Positions 25,894 through 35,161 of a DNA stretch of 64,000 nucleotides are shown piece after piece. Origin of the DNA: Pseudomonas sp. UMAB-08. GTDB taxonomy: Bacteria > Pseudomonadota > Gammaproteobacteria > Pseudomonadales > Pseudomonadaceae. Under the pieces are notes generated by a model. That model did not search any database, was not told the DNA's origin, and saw only the letters and a list, made by a program, of their open reading frames with translations. Both the position numbers and the translations under genes were made by a program. Positions within the stretch are counted from its first letter, which is position 1. Each line of letters opens with the position of its first letter. The DNA lies in the NCBI RefSeq assembly GCF_900095225.1, contig NZ_LT607432.1:23470-87469 (forward strand), written 5' to 3'.

Positions 25894-26853
25894 TCAGAGC
25901 CCTGCTGGCTTGGGGAGATCGACGTGATCGAGGTCTGGCTTGCTCCAAGGGTCGACATGCGTCATCAGGTTCAAGACTCGATGACGTTGCATCACATTCT
26001 GACGCGCCTCAACTGCAATCTCATGCCCCTCTTCAACGGTAATCGAAGCGTCCACCTCTATATGGGCGTCAACAATGATCATGTCGCCCATTTTACGCGT
26101 GCGTATATCGTGAACACCCTTGATACCAGGCGTTTCAATGAGCGTATTGCGAATCATGGCGACTTCTTTCTCGTCCGCAGCGCGGTCCATCAGGTCATGC
26201 AACGCATCCCAACTAAACGACCAGCCCATCTTGGAAACCATGCACCCGACAATCAGTGCCGCGATGGGATCAAGGATCGGATAACCCGCAAGGTTACCGA
26301 CAATGCCAATCCCCACTACCAGCGATGAGGCGGCGTCTGACCGGGCGTGCCAGGCATTCGCAACCAACATGCTTGACTTGACCTTCTTGGCAACAGCCAG
26401 CATGAAACGAAACAGCAACTCTTTAGCGACAAGTGCTCCGGCAGCGACCCATAAAGCAATGACATGCACGGTTTGCACCGTCTCGGGTGCTTCGAGCTTA
26501 CCGACGGCCGACCAAATCATGCCGACACCGACGGCCAGCAACAGTAAACCCAGCACCATTGATGCGGCGGTTTCAAAACGCAAATGCCCATAAGGATGGT
26601 CTTCATCCGCGTCCTTCTTACTGTTGTGGCTGGCGAACAGCACAACAAAGTCTGCCACCAGATCCGACAGCGAGTGAATACCATCGGCGACCAGGCCTTG
26701 AGACTTTGACAGTAGTCCCACCGCAATCTGAGTGAAGGACAGAACAACGTTTACCCCAACACTTACCCATGTGCAGCGAGAGGCAGCCGCTGCCCGTTCA
26801 GCAGGGCTATGGAGCTCGTCCTCTGGATCGTCAGCGAACTCTGGATGACTCAT
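25894..26853 (-). CDS. Cation diffusion facilitator family transporter
   Basis: A 319-residue inner-membrane metal/proton antiporter. After a short acidic N-terminus come six helices. Metal-site residues are visible in helix II (VADGIHSLSDLVADF) and helix V (NAWHARSDAASS), giving the usual Asp/His tetrad. The C-terminal cytoplasmic domain carries VHDIRTRKMGDMIIVDAHIEV. The metal is likely Zn2+, Fe2+ or Mn2+; an Asp/His-type site does not settle it. AGGAG lies nine bases before the ATG at 26853, so the upstream frame to 26979 is rejected. Confidence 0.88.
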   Translation of the reverse strand: MSHPEFADDPEDELHSPAERAAAASRCTWVSVGVNVVLSFTQIAVGLLSKSQGLVADGIHSLSDLVADFVVLFASHNSKKDADEDHPYGHLRFETAASMVLGLLLLAVGVGMIWSAVGKLEAPETVQTVHVIALWVAAGALVAKELLFRFMLAVAKKVKSSMLVANAWHARSDAASSLVVGIGIVGNLAGYPILDPIAALIVGCMVSKMGWSFSWDALHDLMDRAADEKEVAMIRNTLIETPGIKGVHDIRTRKMGDMIIVDAHIEVDASITVEEGHEIAVEARQNVMQRHRVLNLMTHVDPWSKPDLDHVDLPKPAGL

Positions 26854-27344
26854 GTGTAGCTTCTCCTGTATCGGTAGAGGACGGCGCGCTGCCCACGTTG
26901 AGTTCACTGTGAATTCAGGAGTCTCCAAAGCGGATATAACACGCGTTGAACGAACAGCGTGAATGAACAACGCATTCAATACTCAGGGCAGACCATTAAA
27001 TAGGCATTTAACAGGGTGTACATGCGAACGATTCAAAGTATGCAAACATTCTTATTTAGCAGGGTGCTATTTTAGATGACCCGTTTCTGTTGAGACAAGC
27101 GCATTACTTCATACAAAGCTTAAGGTTTCCTGAACACACGTTAATTTTACATTCATAAGAGGGGACTGTAATAACAGGTGTTGTTTATCAAGTTACCGTC
27201 CCGCAAGGCGGCTCTTTTTACTTCAGCGTCCGGGCCTCTTTGACGTCCGCCCGACCCCACAAGGATGACCGCCCTCCGGGAAAATATGACGCTACGCAGG
27301 AATTGGGCGATAATTCCTGCCGATTTTATTCTGGAGCGACCTCG
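26854..27344. other. Intergenic region with possible small RNA
   Basis: A 491-bp gap between divergent genes. The stretch 26990-27200 is AT-rich with no open frame that has a ribosome site. A short hairpin with U-run on the plus strand, CCGC-AAG-GCGG then CTCTTTTT at 27201-27219, would end a rightward transcript. It could mark a small RNA of about 100-150 nt or a leader upstream of the SEC-C gene. No known Pseudomonas RNA was recognised. Confidence 0.3.
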
Positions 27345-27542
27345 ATGAACCAAGAAACCCACGTTCATGGCCCTGACTGCAACCACGACCATGATCACCA
27401 CCACCAGCACGCACACGTCCATGGTCCGGACTGCGGCCACGCGCCCCAGGAGCCAGTGCGCAACACCTTGAAGGATGTTGGCCGCAACGACCCATGCCCT
27501 TGCGGCAGCGAGAAAAAATTCAAGAAATGCCACGGCGCTTAA
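27345..27542 (+). CDS. Small His-rich SEC-C metal-binding protein
   Basis: A 65-residue protein. The first half is extremely His/Asp-rich: HVHGPDCNHDHDHHHQ, then the repeat HVHGPDCGH. The HVHGPDC unit occurs twice. The second half is a SEC-C zinc motif, DPCPCGSEKKFKKCHG. GGAG lies before the ATG at 27345. His-rich repeats with Cys suggest storage or sensing of Zn, Ni or Cu; this is inference. It is encoded next to a divergent cation diffusion facilitator gene, though 491 bp apart. Confidence 0.8.
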   Translation: MNQETHVHGPDCNHDHDHHHQHAHVHGPDCGHAPQEPVRNTLKDVGRNDPCPCGSEKKFKKCHGA

Positions 27543-27772
27543 TGTAACCAGCGCATCGCCAACCGCGCTACGAGCCAACGTGTGTATGCGTTGGTCTAAA
27601 CGGTCAATCCGCCGAAGCCTTGAATGCCCGGCGCCTGAAAGGGCGCCTTCGCAGGCAACGTAGTCCACATCCCTGGATAAATCCGCACATTAGCCGCGAT
27701 GGCTGCTTGCGTGGCGCGTGCCTGCTCACTAACGTAGCGCCTTTCCACGCCAACCCCCGCAGGAGCTTTGCC

Positions 27773-30238
27773 ATGGCCTCGCCAGCCCTCTCACATTTTC
27801 TACCCCGGTTCGGCGTTGCCGCAGCAGTCGCTGGAGCCCTGAGCCTGGCCGGTTGTCAGCTCAACGGCGGCGGTAGCGACACGCTGCCACCGACCTCTGG
27901 CGTGTACCCGCTCAAAGGGTTGGCGCAAAACGTTTCGGTACGCCGCAACAACCTCGGCATGCCGCTGATTGAAAGCAACACCTTTCACGATGCGCTCTTC
28001 ACCCTGGGTTATGTTCACGCCAGTGACCGTATCAGCCAGATGGTCGGCATGCGTTTGTTGGCCCAAGGTCGCCTGTCCGAAATGGCCGGCCCCAGCGCGC
28101 TGGAAATCGACCGCCTGATGCGCTCGGTCAACCTGAAGAAAAGCGCCAGCGAGCTGTACAACGGTTCTTCGCCACGCCTGAAACGCTTCTTTGAAGTCTA
28201 TGCGCGCGGCGTTAACGCCTACCTGTTCCGCTACCGCGACAAGTTGCCGGCGGATTTGGCTGCGTCTGGTTACCATCCTGAGTACTGGAAACCGGAAGAC
28301 TCTGCGCTGATCTTCAGCCTGCTGAACTTCGGCGTGTCAAAAAACCTCCAGGAAGAACTGTCATCCCTGGTGTTGGCGCAAAAAGTCGGCGCGGACAAAC
28401 TCGCCTGGCTAATCCCGACCTACCCCGATGAAGAGTTGCCGTTCGCAGAAGCCGACAAGCTCAAGGGTTTGAACCTTGGCCAGGTGTCCGGGCTGAGCGA
28501 TCTGAATCGAGTCGCCAGCCAACTGTCCGACCTGAACATGCTCGGTGTGGCGGCCTCCAACAACTGGGCGATCTCGCCACAGCGCAGCAGGAGCGGCAAA
28601 AGCCTGCTGGCCAACGACATACACCAGAGCGCAAAACTGCCTTCTGCGTGGAACTTCGTGCAGATCCGCGCCCCGAAATATCAGGCTGCCGGCGTCTCCA
28701 TTGCAGGCCTGCCCTTAGTGATGGCGGGCTTCAACGGCAAGCTGGCGTGGAGCATGAACGGGGTCATGGGCGACAATCAGGACCTGTTCATCGAGAAGCT
28801 CAAACGCGAAAACAACACACTGTTCTACATGGCCGATGGCAAATGGCAGCCCGCCATCGTTCGCAATGAAACCTTCTTCGTCAAAGGAGAACGCCCCGTT
28901 CGCGAAGCCATCTACGAAACGCGTCACGGGCCGCTGCTCAACAGCGCGCTGGGCGAACGAACAAGCCCGCAACAACCGGTGCAACTGAACAGCGGTTTTG
29001 GTTTGGCCCTGCAAACACCAGACTTCAAAGACGACAAAAGCATGGACGCGTTCTTCAACCTGTCCCGCGCTCAAAGCGTCGAAAAAGCCTCCGATGCCAG
29101 CCGCGAAATTCGCGCCATAGCCCTGAACATGGTGTTCGCCGATGCGCAGAACATCGGCTGGCAAGTCACCGGCCGCTTCCCGAATCGCCGTGAAGGGCTT
29201 GGCTTGCTGCCGTCTCCGGGCTGGGACAGCCGTTTTGATTGGGACGGTTTCGCCGACCCGATGCTGCACCCCTACGATCAAGACCCGGTACAAGGCTGGA
29301 TAGGCACCGCCAACCAGCGCACCGTGCCTAAAGGTTATGGCATGCAGCTGTCGAACTCCTGGAACTACCCGGAGCGCGCCGACCGCATCGCAGAAATGGC
29401 GGGCAGCGGTAAGCAGGACACCCGCAGCATGATCGCCATGCAGTACGACCAGACCACGACCTTCGCCGCCAAACTGAAAAAGATGTTCGAAACGCCGGGC
29501 ATGGCTCAATCGCTGAAACAGGCAATCGAAGCCCTGCCTGCGGCTGATCGCGCCAAGGCACACGAAGCGTTCACGCGCCTGATGGCATTCGATGGCAAGC
29601 TCTCCGCCAACTCGGCCGATGCGGCGCTGTATGAGCTGTTCCTTCAGGAAAGTGCCAAGCAGATATTCCTCGACGAGCTGGGTTCTGAAACCAGTCCGGC
29701 CTGGAAAGCCCTGGTCGAAAGCGCCAACCTCTCCTACTCAGCCCAAGCCGATCACCTGCTGGGACGTGAGGACAGCCCGTATTGGGATGACACCCGAACG
29801 CCGCAAAAAGAAGACAAACCGACCATCCTCGCCCGTAGCCTGGCAGCGGCCATCACAGCAGGCGAAAGCCAGCTGGGCAGCGATCACAAGGCTTGGCAAT
29901 GGGGCAAACTGCACCATTACACCTGGACCTCGGAAGGCAGCCAGCGCAGCCCCGTGCCCGCCGGCGGCGACCACAGCACGCTCAACGAATCGGCTTACAA
30001 CTGGGGTCAGAACTTCGATACCCGGCTGATTCCGGCCACGCGCATCATCGTCGACTTCGGCCAGCAGGAGCCGATGATGGGGCAGAGCACCGGCCAATCC
30101 GCCAACCCCGCCAGCTCACATTACGCCGATGGCATCGACCCTTGGCTCAAAGGCCAATACATGAGCATCCCGATGCAGCCGCAGAACTTCGACAAGGTCT
30201 ATGGCAAGCAACGACTGACGCTGACACCCGGCAAATAA
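27773..30238 (+). CDS. quiP: Acyl-homoserine lactone acylase, penicillin acylase family (QuiP type)
   Basis: An 821-residue Ntn-hydrolase precursor that is exported and self-cleaved. The signal is of lipoprotein type (GALSLAGC, Cys28). An alpha chain runs to about residue 261. The beta chain would start at Ser262 in GVAASNNWAIS, the catalytic N-terminal Ser of the family. Later conserved parts include AGFNGKLAWSMNGVMGDNQD and the C-terminal NPASSHYADGIDPWLKGQY. In P. aeruginosa, QuiP (PA1032) cleaves long-chain acyl-homoserine lactones, and the surrounding gene order matches. The ATG at 27773 follows AGGAG; the frame upstream to 27620 is not coding. Substrate assignment is by family and synteny. 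Confidence 0.82.
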   Translation: MASPALSHFLPRFGVAAAVAGALSLAGCQLNGGGSDTLPPTSGVYPLKGLAQNVSVRRNNLGMPLIESNTFHDALFTLGYVHASDRISQMVGMRLLAQGRLSEMAGPSALEIDRLMRSVNLKKSASELYNGSSPRLKRFFEVYARGVNAYLFRYRDKLPADLAASGYHPEYWKPEDSALIFSLLNFGVSKNLQEELSSLVLAQKVGADKLAWLIPTYPDEELPFAEADKLKGLNLGQVSGLSDLNRVASQLSDLNMLGVAASNNWAISPQRSRSGKSLLANDIHQSAKLPSAWNFVQIRAPKYQAAGVSIAGLPLVMAGFNGKLAWSMNGVMGDNQDLFIEKLKRENNTLFYMADGKWQPAIVRNETFFVKGERPVREAIYETRHGPLLNSALGERTSPQQPVQLNSGFGLALQTPDFKDDKSMDAFFNLSRAQSVEKASDASREIRAIALNMVFADAQNIGWQVTGRFPNRREGLGLLPSPGWDSRFDWDGFADPMLHPYDQDPVQGWIGTANQRTVPKGYGMQLSNSWNYPERADRIAEMAGSGKQDTRSMIAMQYDQTTTFAAKLKKMFETPGMAQSLKQAIEALPAADRAKAHEAFTRLMAFDGKLSANSADAALYELFLQESAKQIFLDELGSETSPAWKALVESANLSYSAQADHLLGREDSPYWDDTRTPQKEDKPTILARSLAAAITAGESQLGSDHKAWQWGKLHHYTWTSEGSQRSPVPAGGDHSTLNESAYNWGQNFDTRLIPATRIIVDFGQQEPMMGQSTGQSANPASSHYADGIDPWLKGQYMSIPMQPQNFDKVYGKQRLTLTPGK

Positions 30239-30549
30239 TGGGAGGCGGCGTGTCTGGCACGCCGCATCGCCCCACGATGGGGCGTCGTCCGCACGTGTGC
30301 TCGACGGACGATTCCAGCGTGCTCGTTTTAGTGGCATATTGGCCCGCGAAGAAACTCGTCTATTCTGTAGCTCGTTCTGAGCTCGCAATGAGCGCGCATC
30401 GATCAAAGTCATCATTGCGACAACTCTGTACATTTAAAACGCACGTTCGTCTCTTTGGTTCAAAAATTGCTATCTTCTTCGGGTCTGGCGCTCGCCGGTA
30501 GCAAGCCTCGCGTGTTCCCAACGCTCATTTTGGTTTTAAGGACTGATCA
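30239..30549. other. Intergenic region between quiP and the basic amino acid transporter operon
   Basis: This 311-bp gap begins with two hairpins, GCGGCGTG/CACGCCGC (30245-30265) and CGCCCCA/TGGGGCG (30268-30284), which probably end quiP. The rest contains the promoter of the downstream transporter operon; TAAGGA lies 8-9 bp before its ATG. No gene was seen. Confidence 0.5.
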
Positions 30550-31332
30550 ATGAAAAAAGCATGGCTGACCCTTTCCGCATTGGCTATTTGTCTGGCCGCT
30601 GGTAATGCAATGGCCAAGGAATACAAGGAATTGCGTTTCGGCGTCGATCCTTCTTATGCGCCTTTCGAATCAAAAGCCGCCGATGGCAGCCTGGTGGGCT
30701 TCGATATCGATCTGGGCAATGCGATTTGCGCCGAGCTGAAAGTTAAATGCAAATGGGTCGAGAGCGATTTCGACGGCATGATTCCGGGCCTGAAAGCCAA
30801 CAAATTCGACGGCGTTATCTCGTCGATGACCGTTACAGATGCGCGGATGAAGGTGATCGACTTCTCCAATGAGCTGTTCTCCGGCCCGACTTCGCTGGTG
30901 TTCAAGAAAGGCGCTGGCGTAACCGCCGACCCTGCAACACTCAAAGGCAAGAAAGTTGGCTATGAGCAAGGCACCATTCAGGAAGCCTACGCCAAGGCCG
31001 TATTGGACAAAGCGGGTGTAACAACCCAGGCCTATGCGAACCAGGACCAGGTTTATGCTGACCTGACTTCCGGCCGTCTCGATGCCGCAGTGCAAGACAT
31101 GCTGCAAGCTGAACTGGGCTTTTTGAAGTCGCCAGCAGGTGCCGGCTTCGAAGTCAGCGAGGCTATCAACGATCCACTGTTGCCGGCAAAAACGGCAATC
31201 GGTATCTCGAAAGGTAACAAAGACCTGAAGGCACTGCTGGATAAAGGTATCAAAGCGTTACACGACGATGGCAAATATGCAGAAATCCAGAAAAAACACT
31301 TTGGCGATCTGAACCTGTACAGCGGTAAATAA
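30550..31332 (+). CDS. Basic amino acid ABC transporter, periplasmic binding protein (HisJ/AotJ/ArgT type)
   Basis: A 260-residue family 3 periplasmic binding protein. The signal peptide is MKKAWLTLSALAICLAAGNAMA. Seen are LRFGVDPSYAPFE, DIDLGNAICAELKVKCKWVE (the two Cys form the conserved disulfide), SSMTVTDARMKVIDFS and GYEQGTIQEAYA. These match the lysine-arginine-ornithine-histidine group. It is the first gene of a five-gene operon and is followed by a hairpin terminator that should keep its expression above that of the membrane genes. Confidence 0.9.
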   Translation: MKKAWLTLSALAICLAAGNAMAKEYKELRFGVDPSYAPFESKAADGSLVGFDIDLGNAICAELKVKCKWVESDFDGMIPGLKANKFDGVISSMTVTDARMKVIDFSNELFSGPTSLVFKKGAGVTADPATLKGKKVGYEQGTIQEAYAKAVLDKAGVTTQAYANQDQVYADLTSGRLDAAVQDMLQAELGFLKSPAGAGFEVSEAINDPLLPAKTAIGISKGNKDLKALLDKGIKALHDDGKYAEIQKKHFGDLNLYSGK

Positions 31333-31338
31333 CATCCC

Positions 31339-31394
31339 AACGCCCGTCGATTTCAGGTGAAAATCTGTCACCCGATTCGATGGGCGTTTTTTTG
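31339..31394 (+). terminator. Intra-operon terminator after the binding-protein gene
   Basis: CGCCCGTCGA (31341-31350) pairs with TCGATGGGCG with one G-T pair. An inner GGTGA/TCACC stem gives a long hairpin, and TTTTTTT follows at 31387-31393. It sits between the binding-protein and permease genes and is probably leaky. Confidence 0.75.
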
Positions 31395-31413
31395 ACCGCA
31401 AAAGGTTTGATCC

Positions 31414-32142
31414 ATGTTTGACGAAATGCTGCAAACCCTTGGATTGTCCGCCTTCAGCTTGAAAGGCTTCGGCCCGCTGCTGCTTCAAGGCACCTGGATG
31501 ACCATCAAATTATCGCTACTGTCGCTGCTGGTGAGCATCGTGCTCGGCCTGATCGGCGCCAGCTGCAAACTTTCGAGTCTGCGCATAGTGCGCATACCGG
31601 CGCAGCTCTACACCACATTGATCCGCGGCGTGCCCGATCTGGTGTTGATGCTGCTGATTTTCTACAGCTTGCAAACCTGGCTGACCGGTCTCACAGAAGC
31701 CATGGACTGGGACTACATCGAAATCGACCCGTTCGCGGCCGGGGTCATCACCCTCGGGTTTATCTATGGCGCCTATTTCACCGAAACGTTCCGTGGCGCG
31801 ATTCTCTCCGTCCCACGCGGGCAGGTCGAAGCCGCCACCGCGTATGGTTTGAAACGCAGCCAACGCTTCCGTTTCGTGGTGTTCCCGCAAATGATGCGTT
31901 TCGCCCTGCCAGGCATCGGCAACAACTGGATGGTGATGCTCAAGGCCACCGCGCTGGTGTCGATCATCGGCCTCGCCGATCTGGTCAAAGCCGCTCAGGA
32001 TGCAGGCAAAAGCACGTATCAACTGTTTTTCTTTCTGGTCGTGGCCGCACTGATCTACCTTCTGATCACCAGCATTTCCAACGTTGCTTTGCGCTGGGCC
32101 GAACGACGCTATGCCGCAGGTAGCCGGGAGGCACAACGATGA
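31414..32142 (+). CDS. Basic amino acid ABC transporter permease (HisQ type)
   Basis: A 242-residue permease with about five helices. LQGTWMTIKLSLLSLLVSIVLG, YTTLIRGVPDLVLMLLIFYS, ETFRGAILSVPRGQVEAATAYG and the coupling helix region are those of the HisM/HisQ family. It overlaps the next permease gene by 4 bp (ATGA), consistent with a heterodimer. Confidence 0.9.
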   Translation: MFDEMLQTLGLSAFSLKGFGPLLLQGTWMTIKLSLLSLLVSIVLGLIGASCKLSSLRIVRIPAQLYTTLIRGVPDLVLMLLIFYSLQTWLTGLTEAMDWDYIEIDPFAAGVITLGFIYGAYFTETFRGAILSVPRGQVEAATAYGLKRSQRFRFVVFPQMMRFALPGIGNNWMVMLKATALVSIIGLADLVKAAQDAGKSTYQLFFFLVVAALIYLLITSISNVALRWAERRYAAGSREAQR

Positions 32143-32849
32143 TCGAACTTCTCCAGGATTACTGGCGGCCCTTCCTTTATAGCGACGGCTACCACATCAC
32201 CGGCCTGGCCATGACCATGTGGCTGCTCAGCGCTTCGATCGCTATCGGCTTTGTGGTATCGATCCCGCTGTCTATCGCCCGGGTGTCGCGCAAGTTCTGG
32301 GTGCGCTTGCCGGTACAGTTCTACACCTACCTGTTTCGTGGAACACCGCTGTATATCCAGCTGCTGATTTGCTACACCGGTATCTACAGCATCGCCGCCG
32401 TGCGTGCCCAGCCATTGCTGGATGCGTTTTTCCGCGACGCGATGAATTGCACGATTCTGGCGTTCGCCCTGAACACGTGTGCTTACACCACGGAGATTTT
32501 CGCCGGGGCGATTCGCAGCATGCACCATGGTGAAGTCGAAGCGGCCAAAGCCTACGGGCTCAGCGGCTGGAAACTCTATGCCTACGTGATCATGCCATCG
32601 GCACTACGACGTTCGCTGCCGTTCTACAGCAACGAAGTCATTCTGATGCTGCACTCGACCACCGTGGCCTTCACCGCGACCGTGCCGGACATTCTCAAGG
32701 TGGCGAGGGACGCCAACTCGGCGACCTTCATGACCTTCCAGTCCTTTGGTATCGCCGCCCTGATTTACTTGACGATCACCTTTGCCCTGGTCGGCCTGTT
32801 CCGATTGGCCGAGCGCCGTTGGCTGGCGTTCCTGGGGCCGGCTCACTAG
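32139..32849 (+). CDS. Basic amino acid ABC transporter permease (HisM type)
   Basis: A 236-residue permease. Diagnostic parts are FYTYLFRGTPLYIQLLICYTG, YTTEIFAGAIRSMHHGEVEAAKAYG and VIMPSALRRSLPFYSNEVILMLHSTTVAF. It partners with the HisQ-type permease whose gene it overlaps. The deacylase gene starts 10 bp after its stop. Confidence 0.9.
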   Translation: MIELLQDYWRPFLYSDGYHITGLAMTMWLLSASIAIGFVVSIPLSIARVSRKFWVRLPVQFYTYLFRGTPLYIQLLICYTGIYSIAAVRAQPLLDAFFRDAMNCTILAFALNTCAYTTEIFAGAIRSMHHGEVEAAKAYGLSGWKLYAYVIMPSALRRSLPFYSNEVILMLHSTTVAFTATVPDILKVARDANSATFMTFQSFGIAALIYLTITFALVGLFRLAERRWLAFLGPAH

Positions 32850-32859
32850 GACTTTTTTC

Positions 32860-33978
32860 ATGCGCCACCACACGCACAATCTGCTCGCCCCGCTGCCCGG
32901 GACCGCGCGGCAGATCCACAGTTTTCATTACGGCCCGGAAAACTCTGGCTGCAAGGTTTATATCCAGGCGTCCCTGCATGCGGACGAATTGCCCGGCATG
33001 CTGGTGGCCTGGTACCTGAAGCAGCGTCTGGCCGAGCTGGAAAGCGCCGGCCTGCTGTTGGGCGAAATCGTCATCGTCCCGGTCGCCAACCCCATCGGCC
33101 TGGAACAAGTGCTGATGGACATCCCGCTGGGTCGCTACGAGCTGGAGAGCGGGCAGAACTTCAATCGCTGGTTTGTCGATTTGAGCCTGCAGGTCGGTGA
33201 CGATGTCGAAGCGCGGCTCAATGATGACCCGCAGCACAACCTTGAACTGATCCGCAGCAGCCTGCGCGCGGCGTTGTCAGCCCAGGTCGTTGATACACAG
33301 TTGCAATCGCAACGGCTGACCCTGCAACGTCTGGCGTGTGATGCCGACATAGTGCTGGACCTGCATTGTGATTTCGAAGCGGTGGAGCACCTTTACACCA
33401 CTCCCGAGGCCTGGCCTCAAGTCGAGGCGCTGTCACGCTACCTGGGCGCTCAGGCCAGCCTGTTGGCCACCGATTCCGGCGGGCAATCGTTCGATGAATG
33501 CTTCACCCTGCTTTGGTGGCAATTGCAGCAGCGCTTCGGCGCACGCTTTGCAGTCCCCATGGGCAGCTTTTCGGTGACCCTGGAATTGCGCGGCCAAGGC
33601 GACGTCAATCACGCCCTGGCCAGCCGCGACTGTCAGGCACTGATCAACTATTTGACGCAGCACGGCGTGATCGCCGGAGATCCGGCCCCCCAGCCAGAGC
33701 TGTTGTACCCGGCAACACCGCTGGCCGGTGTCGAGCCGGTCGCAACGCCGGTCGGCGGTCTGCTGGTGTTCTGTGCCCAACCCGGTGAGTTTCTGGAAGC
33801 CGGGCAACAAATCGCCGAAATCATCGATCCGATCAGCGATCGGGTAACGCCGATCCACACTCTCAATCCCGGCTTGTTGTATGCCCGCTCCTTGCGGCGC
33901 ATGGCGACCGCCGGCATGGTCATCGCTCACGTCGCAGGCACCGAAGCCTACCGTAGCGGTTACCTGCTTTCTCCTTAA
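32860..33978 (+). CDS. Zinc-dependent succinylglutamate desuccinylase/aspartoacylase-family deacylase
   Basis: A 372-residue M14-like zinc amidohydrolase. Zinc ligands are H40 and E43 (SLHADELPG) and H169 (LDLHCDFE). The general-base Glu is probably in VTLELRGQG. The C-terminal ~100 residues form a small beta-barrel (GGLLVFCAQPGEFLEAGQQIAEI) like a lipoyl or biotin domain, as in other members. Enzymes of this family cut N-acyl groups from amino acids. Its place inside a basic amino acid transporter operon suggests that an acylated basic amino acid or related conjugate is imported and then released; this is inference. The start at 32860 was chosen because the upstream frame overlaps the permease gene. 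Confidence 0.8.
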   Translation: MRHHTHNLLAPLPGTARQIHSFHYGPENSGCKVYIQASLHADELPGMLVAWYLKQRLAELESAGLLLGEIVIVPVANPIGLEQVLMDIPLGRYELESGQNFNRWFVDLSLQVGDDVEARLNDDPQHNLELIRSSLRAALSAQVVDTQLQSQRLTLQRLACDADIVLDLHCDFEAVEHLYTTPEAWPQVEALSRYLGAQASLLATDSGGQSFDECFTLLWWQLQQRFGARFAVPMGSFSVTLELRGQGDVNHALASRDCQALINYLTQHGVIAGDPAPQPELLYPATPLAGVEPVATPVGGLLVFCAQPGEFLEAGQQIAEIIDPISDRVTPIHTLNPGLLYARSLRRMATAGMVIAHVAGTEAYRSGYLLSP

Positions 33979-33990
33979 GGACTGCACGGC

Positions 33991-34755
33991 ATGTACAAAC
34001 TGACCATCGATGGCCTGCACAAGTGCTATGGCGACAACGAGGTGCTCAAAGGCGTATCGCTCAAAGCAAGCACGGGCGACGTGATCAGCCTGATCGGTGC
34101 CAGCGGCTCGGGTAAAAGTACCTTTTTGCGCTGCATCAACTTTCTGGAAACACCCAATAGTGGCGCCATGACCCTGGACGGCAAGCCCGTGCGCATGATC
34201 AGCGACAAGCACGGCATGCACGTCGCCGACCCTGCCGAACTGCAGCGCATCCGCACTCGCCTGGCAATGGTGTTCCAGCATTTCAATCTATGGAGCCACA
34301 TGACCGTGCTGGAGAACGTCAGCATGGCCCCGCGCCGTGTGCTGGGTGTTTCCAAACGCGAAGCCGAAGACCGTGCGCGCAAGTACCTGGACAAAGTCGG
34401 CCTGCCGGCACGCGTTGCCGAGCAATATCCGGCGTTCCTCTCAGGCGGCCAACAACAGCGCGTGGCGATTGCCCGTGCGCTGGCGATGGAACCGGAAGTG
34501 ATGCTGTTCGACGAACCTACCTCGGCACTGGACCCTGAACTGGTCGGCGAAGTACTTAAAGTGATTCAAGGCCTGGCTGAAGAAGGCCGCACCATGATCA
34601 TGGTTACCCACGAAATGAGTTTTGCCCGTAAAGTCTCGAATCAGGTGATGTTCCTGCACCAGGGCCTGGTCGAAGAGCAAGGGCATCCTGACGACGTGCT
34701 GGGCAACCCGCAAAGCGATCGGCTGCGGCAGTTTTTGAGCGGGAATTTGAAATAG
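33991..34755 (+). CDS. Basic amino acid ABC transporter ATPase (HisP type)
   Basis: A 254-residue ABC ATPase. Walker A is IGASGSGKSTFL, the Q-loop is VFQHFNLWSHMT, the signature is LSGGQQQRVAIARAL, Walker B is VMLFDEPTSALDPE and the switch is MVTHEMSF. The extra stretch KPVRMISDKHGMHVADP is typical of HisP. It is the last gene of the operon, 12 bp after the deacylase gene. Confidence 0.92.
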   Translation: MYKLTIDGLHKCYGDNEVLKGVSLKASTGDVISLIGASGSGKSTFLRCINFLETPNSGAMTLDGKPVRMISDKHGMHVADPAELQRIRTRLAMVFQHFNLWSHMTVLENVSMAPRRVLGVSKREAEDRARKYLDKVGLPARVAEQYPAFLSGGQQQRVAIARALAMEPEVMLFDEPTSALDPELVGEVLKVIQGLAEEGRTMIMVTHEMSFARKVSNQVMFLHQGLVEEQGHPDDVLGNPQSDRLRQFLSGNLK

Positions 34756-34825
34756 CGGGGGAAGCCCTCTCGCGCGGTAGTACGAACCGAGTACACACGC
34801 CACTCGCCACGTTCGGGCGTTGCAT

Positions 34826-35053
34826 TCAAACGACGGGCTTGGGTGGCGCCTCATCTGGAAGGGTTGGCACACCAGGCTCCGTGGGTTCGGTCGGCTCTTC
34901 AGGCTGCTCGTTGGGTGAATCGGGGTCTGGTTGGCCGGGAATGCCACCGATCATGTTGATCTGGGGGAAAGCGAGCAATGACCACGCCAGCAGGCCCACA
35001 TGGTTGTGCTTGCTGTCTGCGGCGGGGGCGATGCGTTTCGAACTTGACGTCAT
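34826..35053 (-). CDS. Small Pro/Glu-rich hypothetical protein
   Basis: A 75-residue protein. The first 40 residues include a hydrophobic patch, VGLLAWSLLAFPQINMIGG. The rest is acidic and Pro-rich with Glu-Pro-Thr repeats (EQPEEPTEPTEPGVPTLPD). AGGAG lies six bases before the ATG at 35053, which selects this strand over an overlapping Gly/Ser-rich frame on the other. No family was recognised. It lies downstream of dcd on the same strand; a hairpin at about 35076-35097 separates them. Confidence 0.55.
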   Translation of the reverse strand: MTSSSKRIAPAADSKHNHVGLLAWSLLAFPQINMIGGIPGQPDPDSPNEQPEEPTEPTEPGVPTLPDEAPPKPVV

Positions 35054-35161
35054 AGGGCACTCCTGAGTGTCGACTCCCCTCGCTCGGCGCGAGAGGGAAC
35101 AGTCCAGTCAATAGAGTGCCAAAATGGCCACTAATTCCCCTAGCGCCCGATCAACGGCAAA

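Noticed and set aside
27153..27668. 171-codon minus-strand frame over the His-rich SEC-C gene
   Set aside because: The plus-strand gene has a ribosome site and a diagnostic SEC-C motif; the antisense product is a Val/Ala-rich artefact of the His codons.
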